The notes under the pieces are model-generated. The model had not been told where the DNA came from. It made no database searches and saw only the letters and a list, made by a program, of their open reading frames with translations. From assembly GCA_947561715.1 (NCBI GenBank), contig OX387201.1:20164001-20228000 (forward strand): a stretch of 64,000 bases of DNA. Direction: 5' to 3'. The translations under genes were made by a program, and so were the position numbers. Positions 9,931 to 23,200 of the stretch are shown one piece after another. Position 1 is the first letter of the stretch, and the number at the start of each line of letters is the position of its first letter. Origin of the DNA: Ascidia mentula (taxonomy: Eukaryota; Chordata; Ascidiacea; Phlebobranchia; Ascidiidae).

Positions 9931-12767
9931 TGATCGCGATACGTTAGCTGTGATCGCCAAGCAAGGACCTACGCAGATCGTGCCAATCATGCCATTGCAT
10001 AAAATGTTACTGCTTTTTGTGTCATAATTTTTGTTTTGCTGACAGCTTCAAGAAGTGACAATACTGAAACCAACTTGGACCCTGGATGTGCTACTAGTTC
10101 TACTAGCCAGATGACATTCCCCAGCATTCAACAAAAAGGTTTGTTTGCAGTTGATGCCCAGTTAAGCTGTTAAGGTCTGAAAATGTTTCAAAAACTTGCA
10201 AAACTGGACCAAAACTAAATGCCAGCCTAACTTCAATGTGAGTCTAGCAGGCTACAAGTTGGAGTAAACCAATGAATCTGCTTTGTGCTATTCGCATGTA
10301 TCGGTCATTGCCTTGCCTTCATAACATTACAAAAACATGCAGTCGCGTATGCTATTTGAATTAACATATTTTTCTCGACAATTTCACAGCACTGCGGTTA
10401 GGTGCAAAGCGTTTTTTAACACTGTACATGGTAACGCAAAGCTTCTACAAATAATGGCTGTGTTTGTAAAAATATACATGAGTGCAAATAATTCGTCCAA
10501 CCATATGCAATTTTACAATTTCCATTGCAAATGTTGGTCTTTCTTGTTTTCCAGACAAAAGTGCGAAATTATTGGATGCGCTTTCAGGATATCTCGAAGT
10601 TGGACCCAAGGAATACGATCTACTGAGTGAGTTTTTGATATGAATGCCAACAGTTTAATGCGTGGTTGTAAACATTACATTTATTTGCGTAACAGTGGGT
10701 GGGTTTGTTACGTCACACAGCCATTGTTTGAACCGAACACTCAGTGCAGTTTTTTTCAGTTGTTAAAAAATCTTGTAAAGGAAAGTCGTGTTTATTTCTG
10801 TCCTAATATTTTGTGATAATTTTTTTTATATTGGATTGATTTGTTCTTGTGTTGATTAAATCCGACTTAAACGTGGGGAATTCTGTGCAAGAATAAAGTA
10901 AGTTTTATTTTAAGTGATTTTATTAAAACTGGAAAGCAGACATCTGCTTTTTTAATAAACTTTCCTGTTTTGTTTCAGATTTATTTCTGGATTTGAAGGA
11001 AATCCAAAAATGCCACCAAGAAAAAATCGCCAAGTTTTGTCCTGGGATGTTGTATTTTTCCTCAACCCGACTTCACTCAATCCTTCAGGTTTTGGCGAAA
11101 TTTTTACCAAAAGTTACAAGAAATGATTTGTTGCTGGGGCTGGGGGATTGCGACCTGAACTCCGAAGATTTAACGATTATTTGTGAAGCAATAAAAAGAA
11201 TGAAACCAAAGGTTTGTTTGTGTTTTTATTTATTTTCTGAATAAGTTTTTATTTTAATAAAAGCATTTTTTACCAAAGTTTTCGATTTTAGGAAAAATGA
11301 CATCAAATATTTTTAATGTAGTTTACGGAATAATTTTGTTTGTGTATTTTTTACTCTTTTCCAGTTTTAATATTTGTTTATTCCGTTTTAAAGAGCATCA
11401 AAACATTTCCTGCAAACAATATTTATATTTTAAATAGTTGGAACATCTTTACCTGAGTTTCAACGACTTTCATCGAAGAGAAGATGGGGAAAAAATTTGT
11501 GGGATTTTACCGAAGGTTGGGAGGTGGTTGGGTCTGAGTTGGTGCAAATTGGATTCGGATTCGATTAAGATGGTGGAGGACGCACTTGAGAATATGGAAG
11601 ATCCTGTGAGGATTTAATTCAAAAGATTTATTTGTAAATATTAATAAAATCAAAACTTTTGTGACTTTTCAGCCGAAAGTTGAGGGTTTGGATGAACAGT
11701 TCCCCCCCACCTCCGATTCTGACTCCAGTGGTTCGGATTCGAGTGATTCTAACTCTAGTGGTTCGGATTGAAGCAGAAGCTCAACACAAAAACTACCTCA
11801 TGTTCCTCATAATTATTCGTTTTTTCGTGATTCCTCAAAAATAAATAAATTTAACAAAAAACAAAACTTCCGCCATTTTTTTTTCTTCCGCAGCAGTCAC
11901 CAAGACCGAAACTTTAACGATGCCGGTAGGGGTTTTTAAACGAATAGAAATAAAATTAGGATTGAACACCGGGCCGATTTTTTTGGCAATTAAAATACGT
12001 GCAGTTTTAAAAACAAAGATTTAAACTTTTGATTTAAAGATTTATTATTTTAGTTAATATCTGTTTGCAAATTGAGCACGTTACGACCAACCAATAGATG
12101 CGCGAATTTGATAAGTTTTCCAACTTCTGTCAATTCGTCAAAAGTTTTTTTAAAACAAAATTAAATATCATGTTCGAATAAACACAAATTGAAAAGATAT
12201 CACAAAGTCAAGACAGCTTATGACAAGCAACGAATTAACAATTGAGAAAACGTGATTCAGGCTTGGGAAGAGTAATTTAACGTATCCTTTGTAATTTAGT
12301 TCACTGGAATCGCAGCTAGGGCAATAAAGGAGTCTGGGCCTAGGCTACTTTTTTCGGTAGATACTCTAACACGTCACGAACGGACGATGGGGATTTCCCC
12401 GGCTCTTGCGTAGCTACTTAAACTTGCGTTTTCACGAGACTAAGTAATAGTACAACTCCAATATTAGGTTCATTATAGCACAAACCTTATTACGTACAAA
12501 GAGCGTCATGTTTTTTGCGGGATTTGTTTGAAGGCCGTGAATTTCGAAACTATAGGACATGTGTACCATTGTCTATCAACACGTGGTGAACGAAACGTTT
12601 CGTTTATGTAAGATGTTTTCTTGTTTTTAAAATACCTCTGTGCAATGCCTTAATAATTATTTTAGTTCGGAAGAAATGATATTTCGAACAAACATGAATA
12701 AAGCGCTAGTTTAACCACGCCACGCGTGAACCAAGGAAATCGACCGTTCGTGAGGCGGTTAGAGTAT

Positions 12768-13762
12768 TGTCGCCGCACAATAGGCTACATGTTTATACTA
12801 AAAAAGGCCCAAAGCGTAGGCTATATAACTATCTTATGACCGAGAGTTAAAACCAAAGTCATTGTAATCACGCGTTCAACGCATGTCCGAGTTGTGATGT
12901 CCAATAAAACGACATGGGAAAAAAAGAAGAACTCATTTCCGGTTTAGGTCAATTCCTGATCGAACAATTTAATTGGAAAAACTTGCCGAGCTGGTGGCAG
13001 GTGAAAAAATTGTAGCCGGTAGAAGCAGCCACATTATAGTTGTGTTATAAACCATGTAATTTGGGAAATAAAGCCATATAGGTAACTTTGGCAACAAAAC
13101 TAACTGCGTAAAATAAGTTAAAGTAATTACAGGAATTTCTTTGCCAAAATTTAAACACAAGTACGTCTTTCGCAAATGATAAATAAAGCTTAAATAAACA
13201 TAACTACCTTTAGTTATTCGGAAAACAAAGTCAACCTAAACATAAACAACCTATTTAGGGCACTTAGATAATCAAGCTATATAAATAACTGACGTAATCG
13301 ACCAAATCGGCCAACTTCAAGTTGCATTAAAGTTGCGCAACAACTCCAAATAGGGTGTCAATACGTGTGGCCAACCGCAGACTACTGCCAAATCAGTGTG
13401 TTTTAACTGTTGCTGTGTAAGGGTCTAGGCTGTTATTGGTTCTGCTTTAGTACTCTCCATGTTTTGAAGAAACTTCTGTGCTGTGTTGTATTATATTACT
13501 GGATTATAAACAATAAACGGATTTATGAACAACTTTGGACTGGTTTGAAGCTTGGTGGATGTGTGTTTAGTCGAAGTTAGACTACTTAGAAGACGCACAG
13601 ACTTGTGTAAAGGAGTTCTTTAACTCCAACAGTAACCTTGAGATAGAGAAGGCAAGTTGCCTACGAGGCCGAGTTGCCATCGAGACTCGGTCGGATCCTT
13701 TGGGTGCGAGGCCTGAGACGCAGTCGTACCCCACGGTCCCGCAGCGGGGGCGTACGCCGACA
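12768..13762. mobile_element. About 1 kb insertion with short terminal inverted repeats, copy 1 only
   Basis: Copy 2 reads continuously across the equivalent site (57,275-57,290). In copy 1 about 1 kb intervenes, flanked on both sides by AGTAT, a possible 5-base target-site duplication. The ends TGTCGCCGCAC and (complemented) TGTCGGCGTAC form an imperfect inverted repeat. ORFs inside (12,969-13,175; 13,582-13,866, both minus) match nothing I know. It looks like a non-autonomous DNA transposon. A deletion from copy 2 is the alternative. Confidence 0.4.
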
Positions 13763-13784
13763 GTATCGACCACTTTTTTCCGAC

Positions 13785-13905
13785 AAGTTGGAGCGAGATA
13801 TGCAAAATAACCCCACCTGCTGGTATGTTTTAAACTAAAGTTTACCAAGACCCAACGCTCTACCAACTGAGCTACGCGATTTCAGAGATTTGAAGGTAGT
13901 TTATA
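13785..13905 (-). repeat. tRNA-derived SINE, minus orientation
   Basis: Minus-strand GCGTAGCTCAGTTGGTAG head and the shared body with CCGACTT and GGAAAAAAGTGG. The homologous copy sits at 57,290-57,420, so this insertion predates the duplication. Confidence 0.6.
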
Positions 13906-14148
13906 ATGGTCAAGATACACTGGTGAGTCAGCACACAACTTTACTAACGATCTACACATATACATCACTAACCATAGCACGCAGAAATATATCGCGATAT
14001 CATATGTGAAGGTTGGCTATTGCAGATGAGGTTGCCAAGTACGGGTTTTCACAGTAGAGCGATCCTGTCTAGTTCTTGCGTTAGTAATTCGTGCAACCAT
14101 AAACAACCATGTATTTGCCTGCGGTCGAGTCAAGACACCAACTTGCAT

Positions 14149-17100
14149 TCATTTTTTTTGAAATTTCAGACAGTGATATCTGCATGTTAAAGGGATATCG
14201 TTTTTCTGACATTGTTTTATCCAAGTTGCCACACAGTTGGAATGTCCCCCGAAACTACAGCCTTGACAATATGTGTAGAGTCCGCGCACTTGAAGTTGAC
14301 AGTAGAAACACGTGACTGGTTTTTTTGTGTTCCGAATCAATGCGTCTGTCACATGACCAGGGGTTACTCTGGGGCATTCGTCGTTGGCAGACTTGGCAGC
14401 CCAGGGTGAAAGTTGAAGAGGATGAGAGAGATTGGATTGCAGGAACTCCACTCAGTTTTACAACCTGAACGAAAATTACTTTCATCAACAAATGCGAAAA
14501 ATAGTTTGATTTGTTGATGTCCTGGTGCAAGTTTCAAACTAAAAGTAATTGTATTGGTAATGGCATAACATAAAATAAAAACTAAAAAATTAACAAGAAA
14601 ATAATTAACTGCAAATTGAAACAAAACATACAGTAGTTATTCCACCTTAGCATGTTGTATCCATAACCTGTTCTTTGCCAACAAATCAAGGTAGGAGTTT
14701 TGCCAATGATCAACTGTTTCAACATCAATAGGAAGGTTATATGTGGATGGATAGGATGACATTGCAAGCAGCATACACACTGGACTTTGCACATCATTCA
14801 TTTCAGCAAAAAATCTGCAAATACATTGAATACAACGCATGTAGCAAACTGAAAACTGTTAGAGTTTTGTGAAAAAATAGAAAAAGAAATTCAACTTCAC
14901 AACTATTTTTGAGTGAATAAACATAATTGAAGGTTCTGTGTGTTGTGGATGGCAACATTAGAGTGAAGAACATTCTTGTAAAGACTTTTTACCTACGTAC
15001 AAGCAGATGGCAGATTATTTTATCTCATTGTCTGGTAAGTGTTAGTTTGGTTGTTTCAGAATATGCTGTTAATGAATTGTTGTATTTCTTTGTCAATTTT
15101 AAAAATGCGATGTTTTGCTGGAATGCTTTGAACTGCACAAACTCACTCTAATTGCTGACAGGCAATCTCTTCTTTAATTGAATCGAGTGGAGCCGGCCAG
15201 AGAGTGGGACACACACTGATGACTCCATCTGAGATGTTAAGCTCCTCATCAGCAGGAGATGTTGAGGAAGAAGAATCCATCTCCTTGGTAACGACCTTCT
15301 CATGCCACATCCCACCGTGAGCAGTCAGGATTCGTTTTTCAGATTCATTTTCAATATTCATTCCAGAAGGTGCATCTATTCGACCAAACTTTGATATCAC
15401 GTCCAGTTCGATGTCCTGAAAAAGACAGGAGATTGTTTCTGGCAACTTACAATTATGTTCACAGCAACCATATGTTTAGCAACACAAAACACTGTGGCCT
15501 ATCTATCTATATATATCGATCACACCTCTCTCTGTTGAAACGCTTCAGTTGGAACGAGATATTCGTGCTCAGACAAAAACTCAGCTTCTGATGTTATTCC
15601 ACCATAACCAAACCTAAATCATTAAACTAGATTACAGACTATAATTTCCACTAAATGTTTCAATTTTGGACATCTTGGTGTTTAATTGTAACACCCTGAA
15701 TTTTGTTGCGGATGCAGCAACAGTAAAGCATGATAATATATTCTTTTAATGGTTTTTGCACGATTGTGTTGCAACAAACTTTGTATGATTTTATATTTAA
15801 GAATAATATCTCTAAACTACCCAGGGTCATCATCTGTCATGTAGAGATCAGGTTCTGATTGTCGTTCTCGAGCGATATCAGTGAGATAATCTTCTACCTC
15901 AAGTCTTCCATCATCAGAACGTTGATCAGCTTCCCCACCATGGTTTGCTGAGCCATTCAATGCATGTGAACCATGCAGTTCATCCTACAGCAAACACAAA
16001 CCAGTCATTGTGTGTAGAAGCAATCTTGGTAAAATTCATATCCAACAATTAGTGATAATCAATATTTGCCATGCCATGTTATGAACAAATACTGGTATAA
16101 CGTTAAAAAATCATTTTTTTTTAAACATCAAACCATGGTCACAAGAATCCTTCGATTCCATTCCCATAAAAAACATGGCATAATTATATCTATTCCTACA
16201 ACTGTCTGTATACCATGCATTTCGCAACTACTTATAAGGTGAAGATCTGCAACAATTGACTATTCAGTAGCACATATTGTGTCACTAAAACCATCTCATC
16301 TTTTTCACAGTGAGTGAGTGCCTTTTGTTTTTTGCGTCTGCTTTTTCCAGCTTTTCTGAAACTTCAGGTTGTGATTTGTTCAAATGAATCTCTTTGTTAA
16401 AAAAAACTCCAAGCAATTTCCATGTCCGAGCAACATTACAGAATCCACCTTTCAAAGCAACATCAGAGTTGTGAGAGCAAAGCTCTTCGAATGTCATTTT
16501 TGTCCCACTTCCATCTAAAACATAGTTTTTCGCAACAAACTAAATTGGTTAAAGAGTTAATTGCTCCACAACAGAGTCTTTCATAGTTGGATAATCATCA
16601 AAGTCAGAACTTGGTTTTAAATCAGACTTGGTGCTTGGAAATATTCTGAACTTTGATCTGGAATTAAGAAAGTTGTGTTGTCTTTGAAATGCAACTGGCG
16701 AAGAAGGACTGGAAATATTCAAACCGTCCAAATCAATCACGTCTTTTGATCCAGTCTTCCATCCAAATATTGTTGGTAATTTTGAAGCAGAACCAGTGGG
16801 ACTCTGTGCCCTGGGTGTTGATGCTGTGGCTTGACTTGCGAGGGCGATATGACCACATGAGCTGATGGCAAGTCCACTACTCATGGCCTGCTTAGCTGGA
16901 CAAGAAGCGTCAAGTAATGAATGCATCATGAGACGGCCATCTTTCGAACATGACAAAATAAAATTTGGATCTGACTTTTTCCAAACTATTCCAGAGGGGC
17001 TGTCTGTGTGATCCTTAAAATATGATTAGTTTATTGTTTAAAAAGTAAATTAATCAAAAACAAATGGTTGTTTGATACAACTACAATTATAATTCATACC

Positions 17101-19469
17101 TGGAAATGAGCAAATGGGACATATTTCCTATGCAGATGCCAAATGTTTACGCTGAATTCAAGCATCATAGATATAGTGGCAAGTTGCTCGGGATGGTGGG
17201 GTCTCCATTTAACCGAAGCTACGGACGACATGGTTGGAACATTGTTTATTTCTTTCTCCCTGTTGTTTTCAATCGACCAAACCTGGAATGTGACAAGTGG
17301 AAACATTGGAAAGTAATATTTAACACGGACAATGATTAGATCCATTACCAGCAATGACATGAAAAGCACCTTTCACAGATGCAAAAACAGAGTTGAAAAC
17401 TTATTCGTGTTATTACAATCACCCACCTTAACCATATTATCACGCCCTCCAGTGGCAAGAGTCATTTTGTGATCTGGTTCCGGGTGCCAGTCGAGAGTAT
17501 ACACACATCCCTTGTGTGCGATAAACTGGTGAATGTAACCTGTAGGTCGCCTGTAATCCCATATCTAGTAACAGCAACAACCAAAATTAACATGAAAACT
17601 TTTGGTGCAATATTCTAATTTGCTCTCACTAAAATGCTGAGTTTGCATTTAAACTAAGAACATTTTTAGTATCACAAGCACTGGTTTACTGTTTCACTGC
17701 ATTTATATTTACCAAAAGGACAGACCAAATATTTCAAAAAAACTTACATTTTAAATTGGTTTTATATGTTAGAACAGTGTGGTCCAACTAAATTTCGTCG
17801 CAGGCCATAACAAACCGTTAGTTTATCCTGCGGGCCATTGTACATACGGAATTACGGATCGAAATTGCTATTACACGAATAGCACAAATCAATTTTTAAT
17901 AAATGCGATTTGTGGCCGAGCAGCTTCTTTTAACGAAAGGGGTCGTGTAAACAGGAATTTGGTTGTGGCCATGCAAAGACAATCGCACAAAGTTGTGTTT
18001 CAAGTCAGGTTACAATTCTTGGACAATCGAAAATTAGATCACGGGCCAAAACTGGCCCGCGGGCCTGTAGTTGGACCACGCTGTGTTAGAATATAACAGT
18101 GAGGTGATTTTAACAAATATCAATTTAATGTGAGATTCCTTGAGTCGGTTTGAGTTGTTTTATTTATTCTATGACATCCATGTGTTTCTGGCATTATTGT
18201 TTTATTATATTTCCATGGTAACATGTTCACAACATGACAGCATTAAAAATTCAGATTCACTTGAAAATTGGCTGCAGGTATTTTTGTATAAGTTAGCACA
18301 CCCCTAAAACTTACTTGTACATAACCATTATCGAAGCTAGCAGCAAAAATAAAATATTCATGAGGATTGAACTGAACACTTCTCACGCCATCAGCTTTGC
18401 TTTGAAACGTGTAGGTACTTTCCATCCTTTAAAAACAAATGATGCAGTGTTGCTTCTAAGCTTGTCATTTGAATAAACACATAATATATATATATTTTTA
18501 TAAACTTTACACTTCGCTTTGACTTGTTTGCAGCCAAAAGCAAAATAACACTTATAATACAGAAAATTTCTAACAGAAAAATGTACGTGCTCCTGTAAGA
18601 CGTGTTACAAGTTACATTGAGCACCAAACTAAACTTTATCGATCAAGATTTGTGATTGCGAAAAAGGCTTGTGTCACAAAAAATGCAAATTTGAACAAAC
18701 TTGTCTTATGGTCTTGACAGGTCCCATCTATATAAGAAACACATTTTTATTTAAAAACTATACATATATATAACACCTGTGATCAAAGCAAAAGATTTCC
18801 TTCCGAGTTGTCAAACGAAACTTTTGTGACCGTGCGACGATGTTCAGACAATATAGCGAGCTTCTTCTCACGACCAGGAGTGTTTAAATCCCAAGCTTCA
18901 ACCACTCCATTAGTAGCAGCAGTTGCGATCAAATTTTCATCCACGGGACTCCAACCCACGTCAGAACAACTCATGTTCAAACCCTGAAATAAAAAATAAT
19001 CATTTTTATCAATTGTGTATGTGTAAACTAATTATGCTGATGAACAGCAATTGTAATCTTGAAAAATTAGGTTAAGCATGCAGCCACAGGTAAAAGCTAA
19101 TTTGATTTCAATAACTTATGATGTATTATTTTGTTGGGTGGTAACTGGCTTTGGCCAGTCATGAGCAACGAAAAATACCAATATGCCTCCCTTAAAATAC
19201 AACAGCAATTGCAAAAACCTACACTTATAACATGAAACGAAACACAATCAGCACTATCAAACTCAGTGGCACATATTAATTCCATCGGAGCAAACCTGTT
19301 TTCTTCCAACATGAAGATTAAGGTGCTCGCTGAAACCATTAACCTCATCAACATGATAAATTTTCAACAGAGACCGTCCAGCGATGACCACTTTACTGTT
19401 GTCCTTACTGAGGCAAAGTGCATTCACTGCTGTTCCAACATCTATTGAAACAGCTTTGTTTCTCTTCAT
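14149..19469 (-). pseudogene. WDR24: WDR24 (GATOR2 subunit), copy 1, disrupted
   Basis: WDR24 is a WD40 beta-propeller protein with a C-terminal RING-like zinc finger, part of GATOR2, which signals amino acid sufficiency to mTORC1 at the lysosome. Family features seen: start MKRNKAVSID (19,467-19,469) with VVIAGRSLLKIY, WD exons at 18,783-18,985, 18,315-18,425, 17,425-17,566 and 17,104-17,286 (YRRPTGY, ATGGRD, SVASVKWRPHH), the SCSKDGR exon (16,558-17,015), FEELCSHN, HWQNSYLDLL and the Cys-rich finger. Four lesions: an in-frame TGA just before the end of exon 2; about 31 bases deleted at the exon 3 start, removing DGTMKLFDLW and the acceptor; the donor after VKK is AT instead of GT (about 16,302); and a 2-base loss before the zinc finger. 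The gene is tail-to-tail with NLR-1. Recognised with confidence; product not expected to be functional. Confidence 0.87.
17775..18083. mobile_element. hAT-type MITE in WDR24 copy 1 intron
   Basis: 309 bases with ends CAGTGTGGTCCAACTA and TAGTTGGACCACGCTG, an imperfect terminal inverted repeat beginning CAG/CTG as in hAT elements. It is flanked by a perfect 8-base target-site duplication TGTTAGAA (17,767-17,774 and 18,084-18,091), the hAT hallmark. The 105-codon ORF inside is not a transposase. The same insertion with the same duplication is in copy 2 at 61,287-61,595. Confidence 0.85.
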
Positions 19470-20283
19470 AATTTCAGAAACCTGCTTACGGTTAACTACA
19501 TAAGTACAGTAGCAGCAAGTTCTTAAACAAACTAATTCCCGAGAAAATGTAAACAAAACAAATTCGTCTCTTGCACGCTTCAGTGATTTTCCAACACGAA
19601 CAGCGATTTTATCCTCGCAACCGCAACCAGAACATTAACTTTTCCAATGCTGATTGCTGACTGGCAATAATTACCTAATTTTTTTGTACACACAAAATAG
19701 ACAGATTGAATAAAGTTGATATACATTTTGCATGAACGAGCAATATTCTATTTTACAAATATTCGGTTGAAAGCCAACAATTTATTGTAGTAAAGCTACT
19801 CGATTTCTACAAAAATTTAAGTTAAATATGCATATGTCTAACTTTGTCAAACATTCTTTACTAAGTACACACGATGCAATTATGAGTAAAAAAATGTTAC
19901 ATCAGTGGAAGAATCTGGGATGTTCACAGTTTTATAAATCTCACAAAACGTGTCACTTCAAAAGGGAATGCAAGAACATAAAAAAACAGCATCGTATCTT
20001 TCACATATTACAGGAAGCATACAAATTTTCACAGTGAAATATTTACAAACTACACGAACTTGTCGCGCAACTGCATACAATGTTTTGAACCTGACAAGAA
20101 AAGAATAACAGGAAACTGTTGTTCTAAAATAAGAAAAACTTGGGAACAGACAAGTTTTATTTGTTTGCAGAAACTTTTCTGTTGGCCGGGGAAATCGAAC
20201 GTGCTCTCATCGTCCGGTGAGCAGCTCTGAAAAATCCACATTTCAGTGTTCCTGTATTTTAACGCACACTACGAGGCATTTTT
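19470..20283. other. Intergenic: WDR24 upstream region and ANKAR 3' flank
   Basis: WDR24 reads leftward from 19,469 and the ANKAR-like gene ends at 20,284, also leftward, so this holds the WDR24 promoter and the ANKAR 3' UTR. Sequence from 19,480 to about 20,030 recurs at 63,464-63,998. ORFs here (19,828-20,037; 20,050-20,241) have no recognisable features. Confidence 0.5.
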
Positions 20284-23200
20284 CTACCCGTTAACATGTA
20301 AGGTGTTTCCCCTCGTTTGCGCTGTTTGAGGTCTTGACGGCCCTGAATAAACAAAGGTTGATATTTTTATGATTGAAATAAACCCCAGAACTTTTGCTGC
20401 ATGAAAGCTTGTGTCTAAGCTCAGTAGAAATGTACGTTAACACAAATTGTAACGAACTTACTCCTCTTTTCTTTAACAATCGGCAAACCGATGGTCGCCT
20501 GTCGTTTAAACTCGGCTACAAACTCATCAGACACTTTTCCATCTTCACCCAAATTATCCGTAAGAGTGACGTAAAGGCCTTCAGTCGCTCTACATGACGT
20601 CATCAACTCTCTGCTCGCCGTTCGGTTGAAAGATAAATATCCTAAAAATGTCATCAAGTTTAAACCACGTGGAAATAGATAAATGTCAATGTAATACATA
20701 AGGTAATAGGGAAACCAAGTGCATGTTTTCCCAAACAATCTCACGTTATTTTGTCACCCGACAACTCCATAGAAATCGTATATAGACAGCTAACCTAATG
20801 CATGGGCAGCAGTTTGTCGAACCAACTGATTCTCCGACTTCACTTTACCAAGAAGTTTCTCCACAGCGCCGCAAGTGACGATGGCTTCAGGAACGCCCGC
20901 CCTCGTGTGGGCGAGTGACGCAAGGTAATCCGCTGTAATACGTCATCATTACGTCATCTTTCTTTCATGTGAAACTACAAATCACCCAAAAAGTCGAATA
21001 TATATTTCAACACGTACCTGCCATTGCCACTACGTCATCGTTGACGTCATCGAGGAAGTTGACGAGCGTAATGACGCCTCTAGCGGAAGATTCGACAAGG
21101 GAAGTGTTTGTTATGATGCGAGCGAGAACAACCAGCTGTTAAATACACAACTGCTATAACTTAAAACCACTTCCTCCACGCTTTCGTCCCACATAAACCA
21201 CAAGGTTTATATTATTGCATGAGGTTTTAATTCATCTCACAAAGCTGTCTAAGATACAAGATATTTCTTTCCAACTTTACCTGAAAAGCTGCGGTAGTTT
21301 TAAAAATCGGATCCTTGCACCGAAATAAATCCTCAAACGTTATGAGGCTCAAACCACCCAAGCGTGAAATCCGTTGTTGTTGTTGGATTTGGTTGAATGC
21401 GAACATGGTTAGTGCGGATACTGCTTGTAATTTCACCGCCTTAGAAAGAACAAAACAATTGTTAGTAAAAATTACTTCCAATTCGTTCACACATAAACTA
21501 TGCACACGCAATTAACTTTATCGCCAATTATTTGCATGTAAATTTCAATAGAAAGTAAATACCCTGGCTTAAAGCAAGCTTCGCATTCAACAGGAGTTGT
21601 GAGAAACAAGTAGTAGAGGTGGGGATTACCCACCCGGTACTATATATTGAGCATTCTTTATTACATCACAAAGGTTTTACAACAAACCCACCATACTGGG
21701 CGAGTTGCAGACTTGCAGAATAATTTCGAATCCGAATCCGTCCAATTCGTTCAGTTTGTCTTCGTTCTCCTGACAACCGCTAACAAGACACGATAAACAA
21801 TGGAGAAAATCGACCTTTAGAACAAACATCTTTTGTTTAATCGCGACTCTATGACGTAATTTCTGGTATCGCGTCACCTGCATCTTCTCGTCACGTGACG
21901 TTTTCCACACTCTGTTGACCAGCAGCTCAATGGCGCCCTCTTCGGCAATTGTGAGTTGTGAGTTCTTGTTATTTATGTGGGCTACACCTGGACCGATGTG
22001 AAAATAAAGTGAAATAATAATAAACAAATTTATCAAAAACAAACTTTAGGAAATTCACTGATTTTACAAACACAAAATATTGGATTCTGAAAGAAAGTTA
22101 AAGCTCCCTCTAATGCTTTAGAAAACAAAAAAGCTTCACGCGCAGCCATTGTCGTTATGATAATACCTGAAATGCACGTTACAGAGGTAGGAAAAATTGT
22201 CACGCACCAATGCACATCTTGTTAATAGCGTCCAGTGTTCCCATGACGACTTTCCGACTGGTTTTCTCCAACCTGAGCAACCGGATGAGCGGAGGGATAG
22301 TGTTGTCACGTGACAAACGCGCCTGACTGGATGAACTTTTCCAGCTCCATGCTGCCACCGCCTGGAAATCTTTACATTGGGTTGATTAATATTTTTTTTC
22401 ATAATGGAAAGGAAAAATCAAAAAATGCCGTAAAAGAGTTCCACTAAAAGTCACCAGGTTTCAATAAAAAAATTCTTTAAACTTGACAAACTTGATTTTT
22501 GTAACTTCATTCTCTACTTACTTGAAACAGACGACACAGAGCGGTCGGAGCTTCTTCTAACGACGCCTCGTGTTGGGCTCCCTGGTTCCCTCTAGTGATG
22601 CATCCAACAGCAAGCGCAGCTTTCATCTGAGCGGGAATGCAATGTCCTCGCAATATCGCCACCAGCGGCGCTAACACTCCGATTTGAACAAATTCGTTCT
22701 GTGCAAAATCTTTGGATAAATTTTTAACTTTCTGACATTTAGGAAACAACAAAAAAGACCAATTTTAATATTTCAGTAAAACTTTTGCAAAACAACACCG
22801 GCCAAACAAAATGATTACTGCAAGCAATATAAACAACGACTTCACTTCTTGACTGAAATTATTCAATTCTTTAACAGGTGCAAAATCCCACAAGTGTGGA
22901 TTAATATTTAGGTCACAATTCACAACAAGCTTCATTCCCACACCCGTTATACCTGGTTGTCCTGGTTGTCATCGCAAACAGCGGCAATCGCGTCAGCAGT
23001 CGCCGTCTGAAGCGAATCGTCCTTCACCGTGAGAAAATCAACCAGGAACCCGGAAGCTCCACACTCCATAATTCTCCGCTGGATGTCGCCCGCACCACTC
23101 GTGTCTCCCCGACAGAGTGAAGCCAGGGTGTTGATGACGTTGACAAGCACATCCACAACCTGGAACAATACAAGCTGGAAAGTTACAATTACCTTAAATC

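Larger units (their letters stand above)
7715..11771 (+). pseudogene. NACHT-LRR (NLR) gene, copy 1, disrupted
   Basis: Exons by alignment to copy 2: remnant exon 1 from 7,715, then 7,894-7,926, 8,064-9,368, 10,046-10,138, 10,555-10,626, 10,979-11,211, 11,439-11,605 and a last exon ending at 11,771. The 1,305-base exon carries a full NACHT NTPase: Walker A GAPGSGKS, Walker B LVFDGLDQ, sensor FTSRP, NPLLLQ and HQMIQEFSAASY. Leucine-rich sequence follows and the C-terminus is Ser/Asp-rich. Lesions: a deletion fuses exon 1 into intron 2, removing the exon 1 donor and all of exon 2; exon 8 is 167 bases instead of 168, shifting the frame to a TGA at 11,535-11,537. NLRs are cytosolic pattern-recognition ATPases. 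The NACHT exon itself is open, so a truncated protein from a downstream start is possible. Confidence 0.8.
11772..14148. other. Intergenic region between NLR-1 and WDR24-1
   Basis: The NLR 3' UTR continues to the AATAAA cluster near 11,838-11,850. Sequence to about 12,760 and from 13,770 matches 56,280-57,690 closely. The middle (12,768-13,762) is a copy-1-specific insertion, listed separately. A SINE lies at about 13,785-13,905. No gene seen. Confidence 0.5.

Noticed and set aside
14149..14451. Intact zinc-finger ORF in WDR24 copy 1 taken as proof the gene works
   Set aside because: The frame of the finger does not join to the preceding part of the same exon because two bases are missing relative to copy 2.
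17779..18096. 105-codon ORF in a WDR24 intron, repeated at 61,291
   Set aside because: Lies inside the hAT MITE and shows no transposase motifs; its conservation comes from the duplication.
19828..20037. 69-codon plus-strand ORF also present near 63,808
   Set aside because: Lies in the WDR24 upstream region, has no recognisable feature, and the copy 2 version has an indel near its end.
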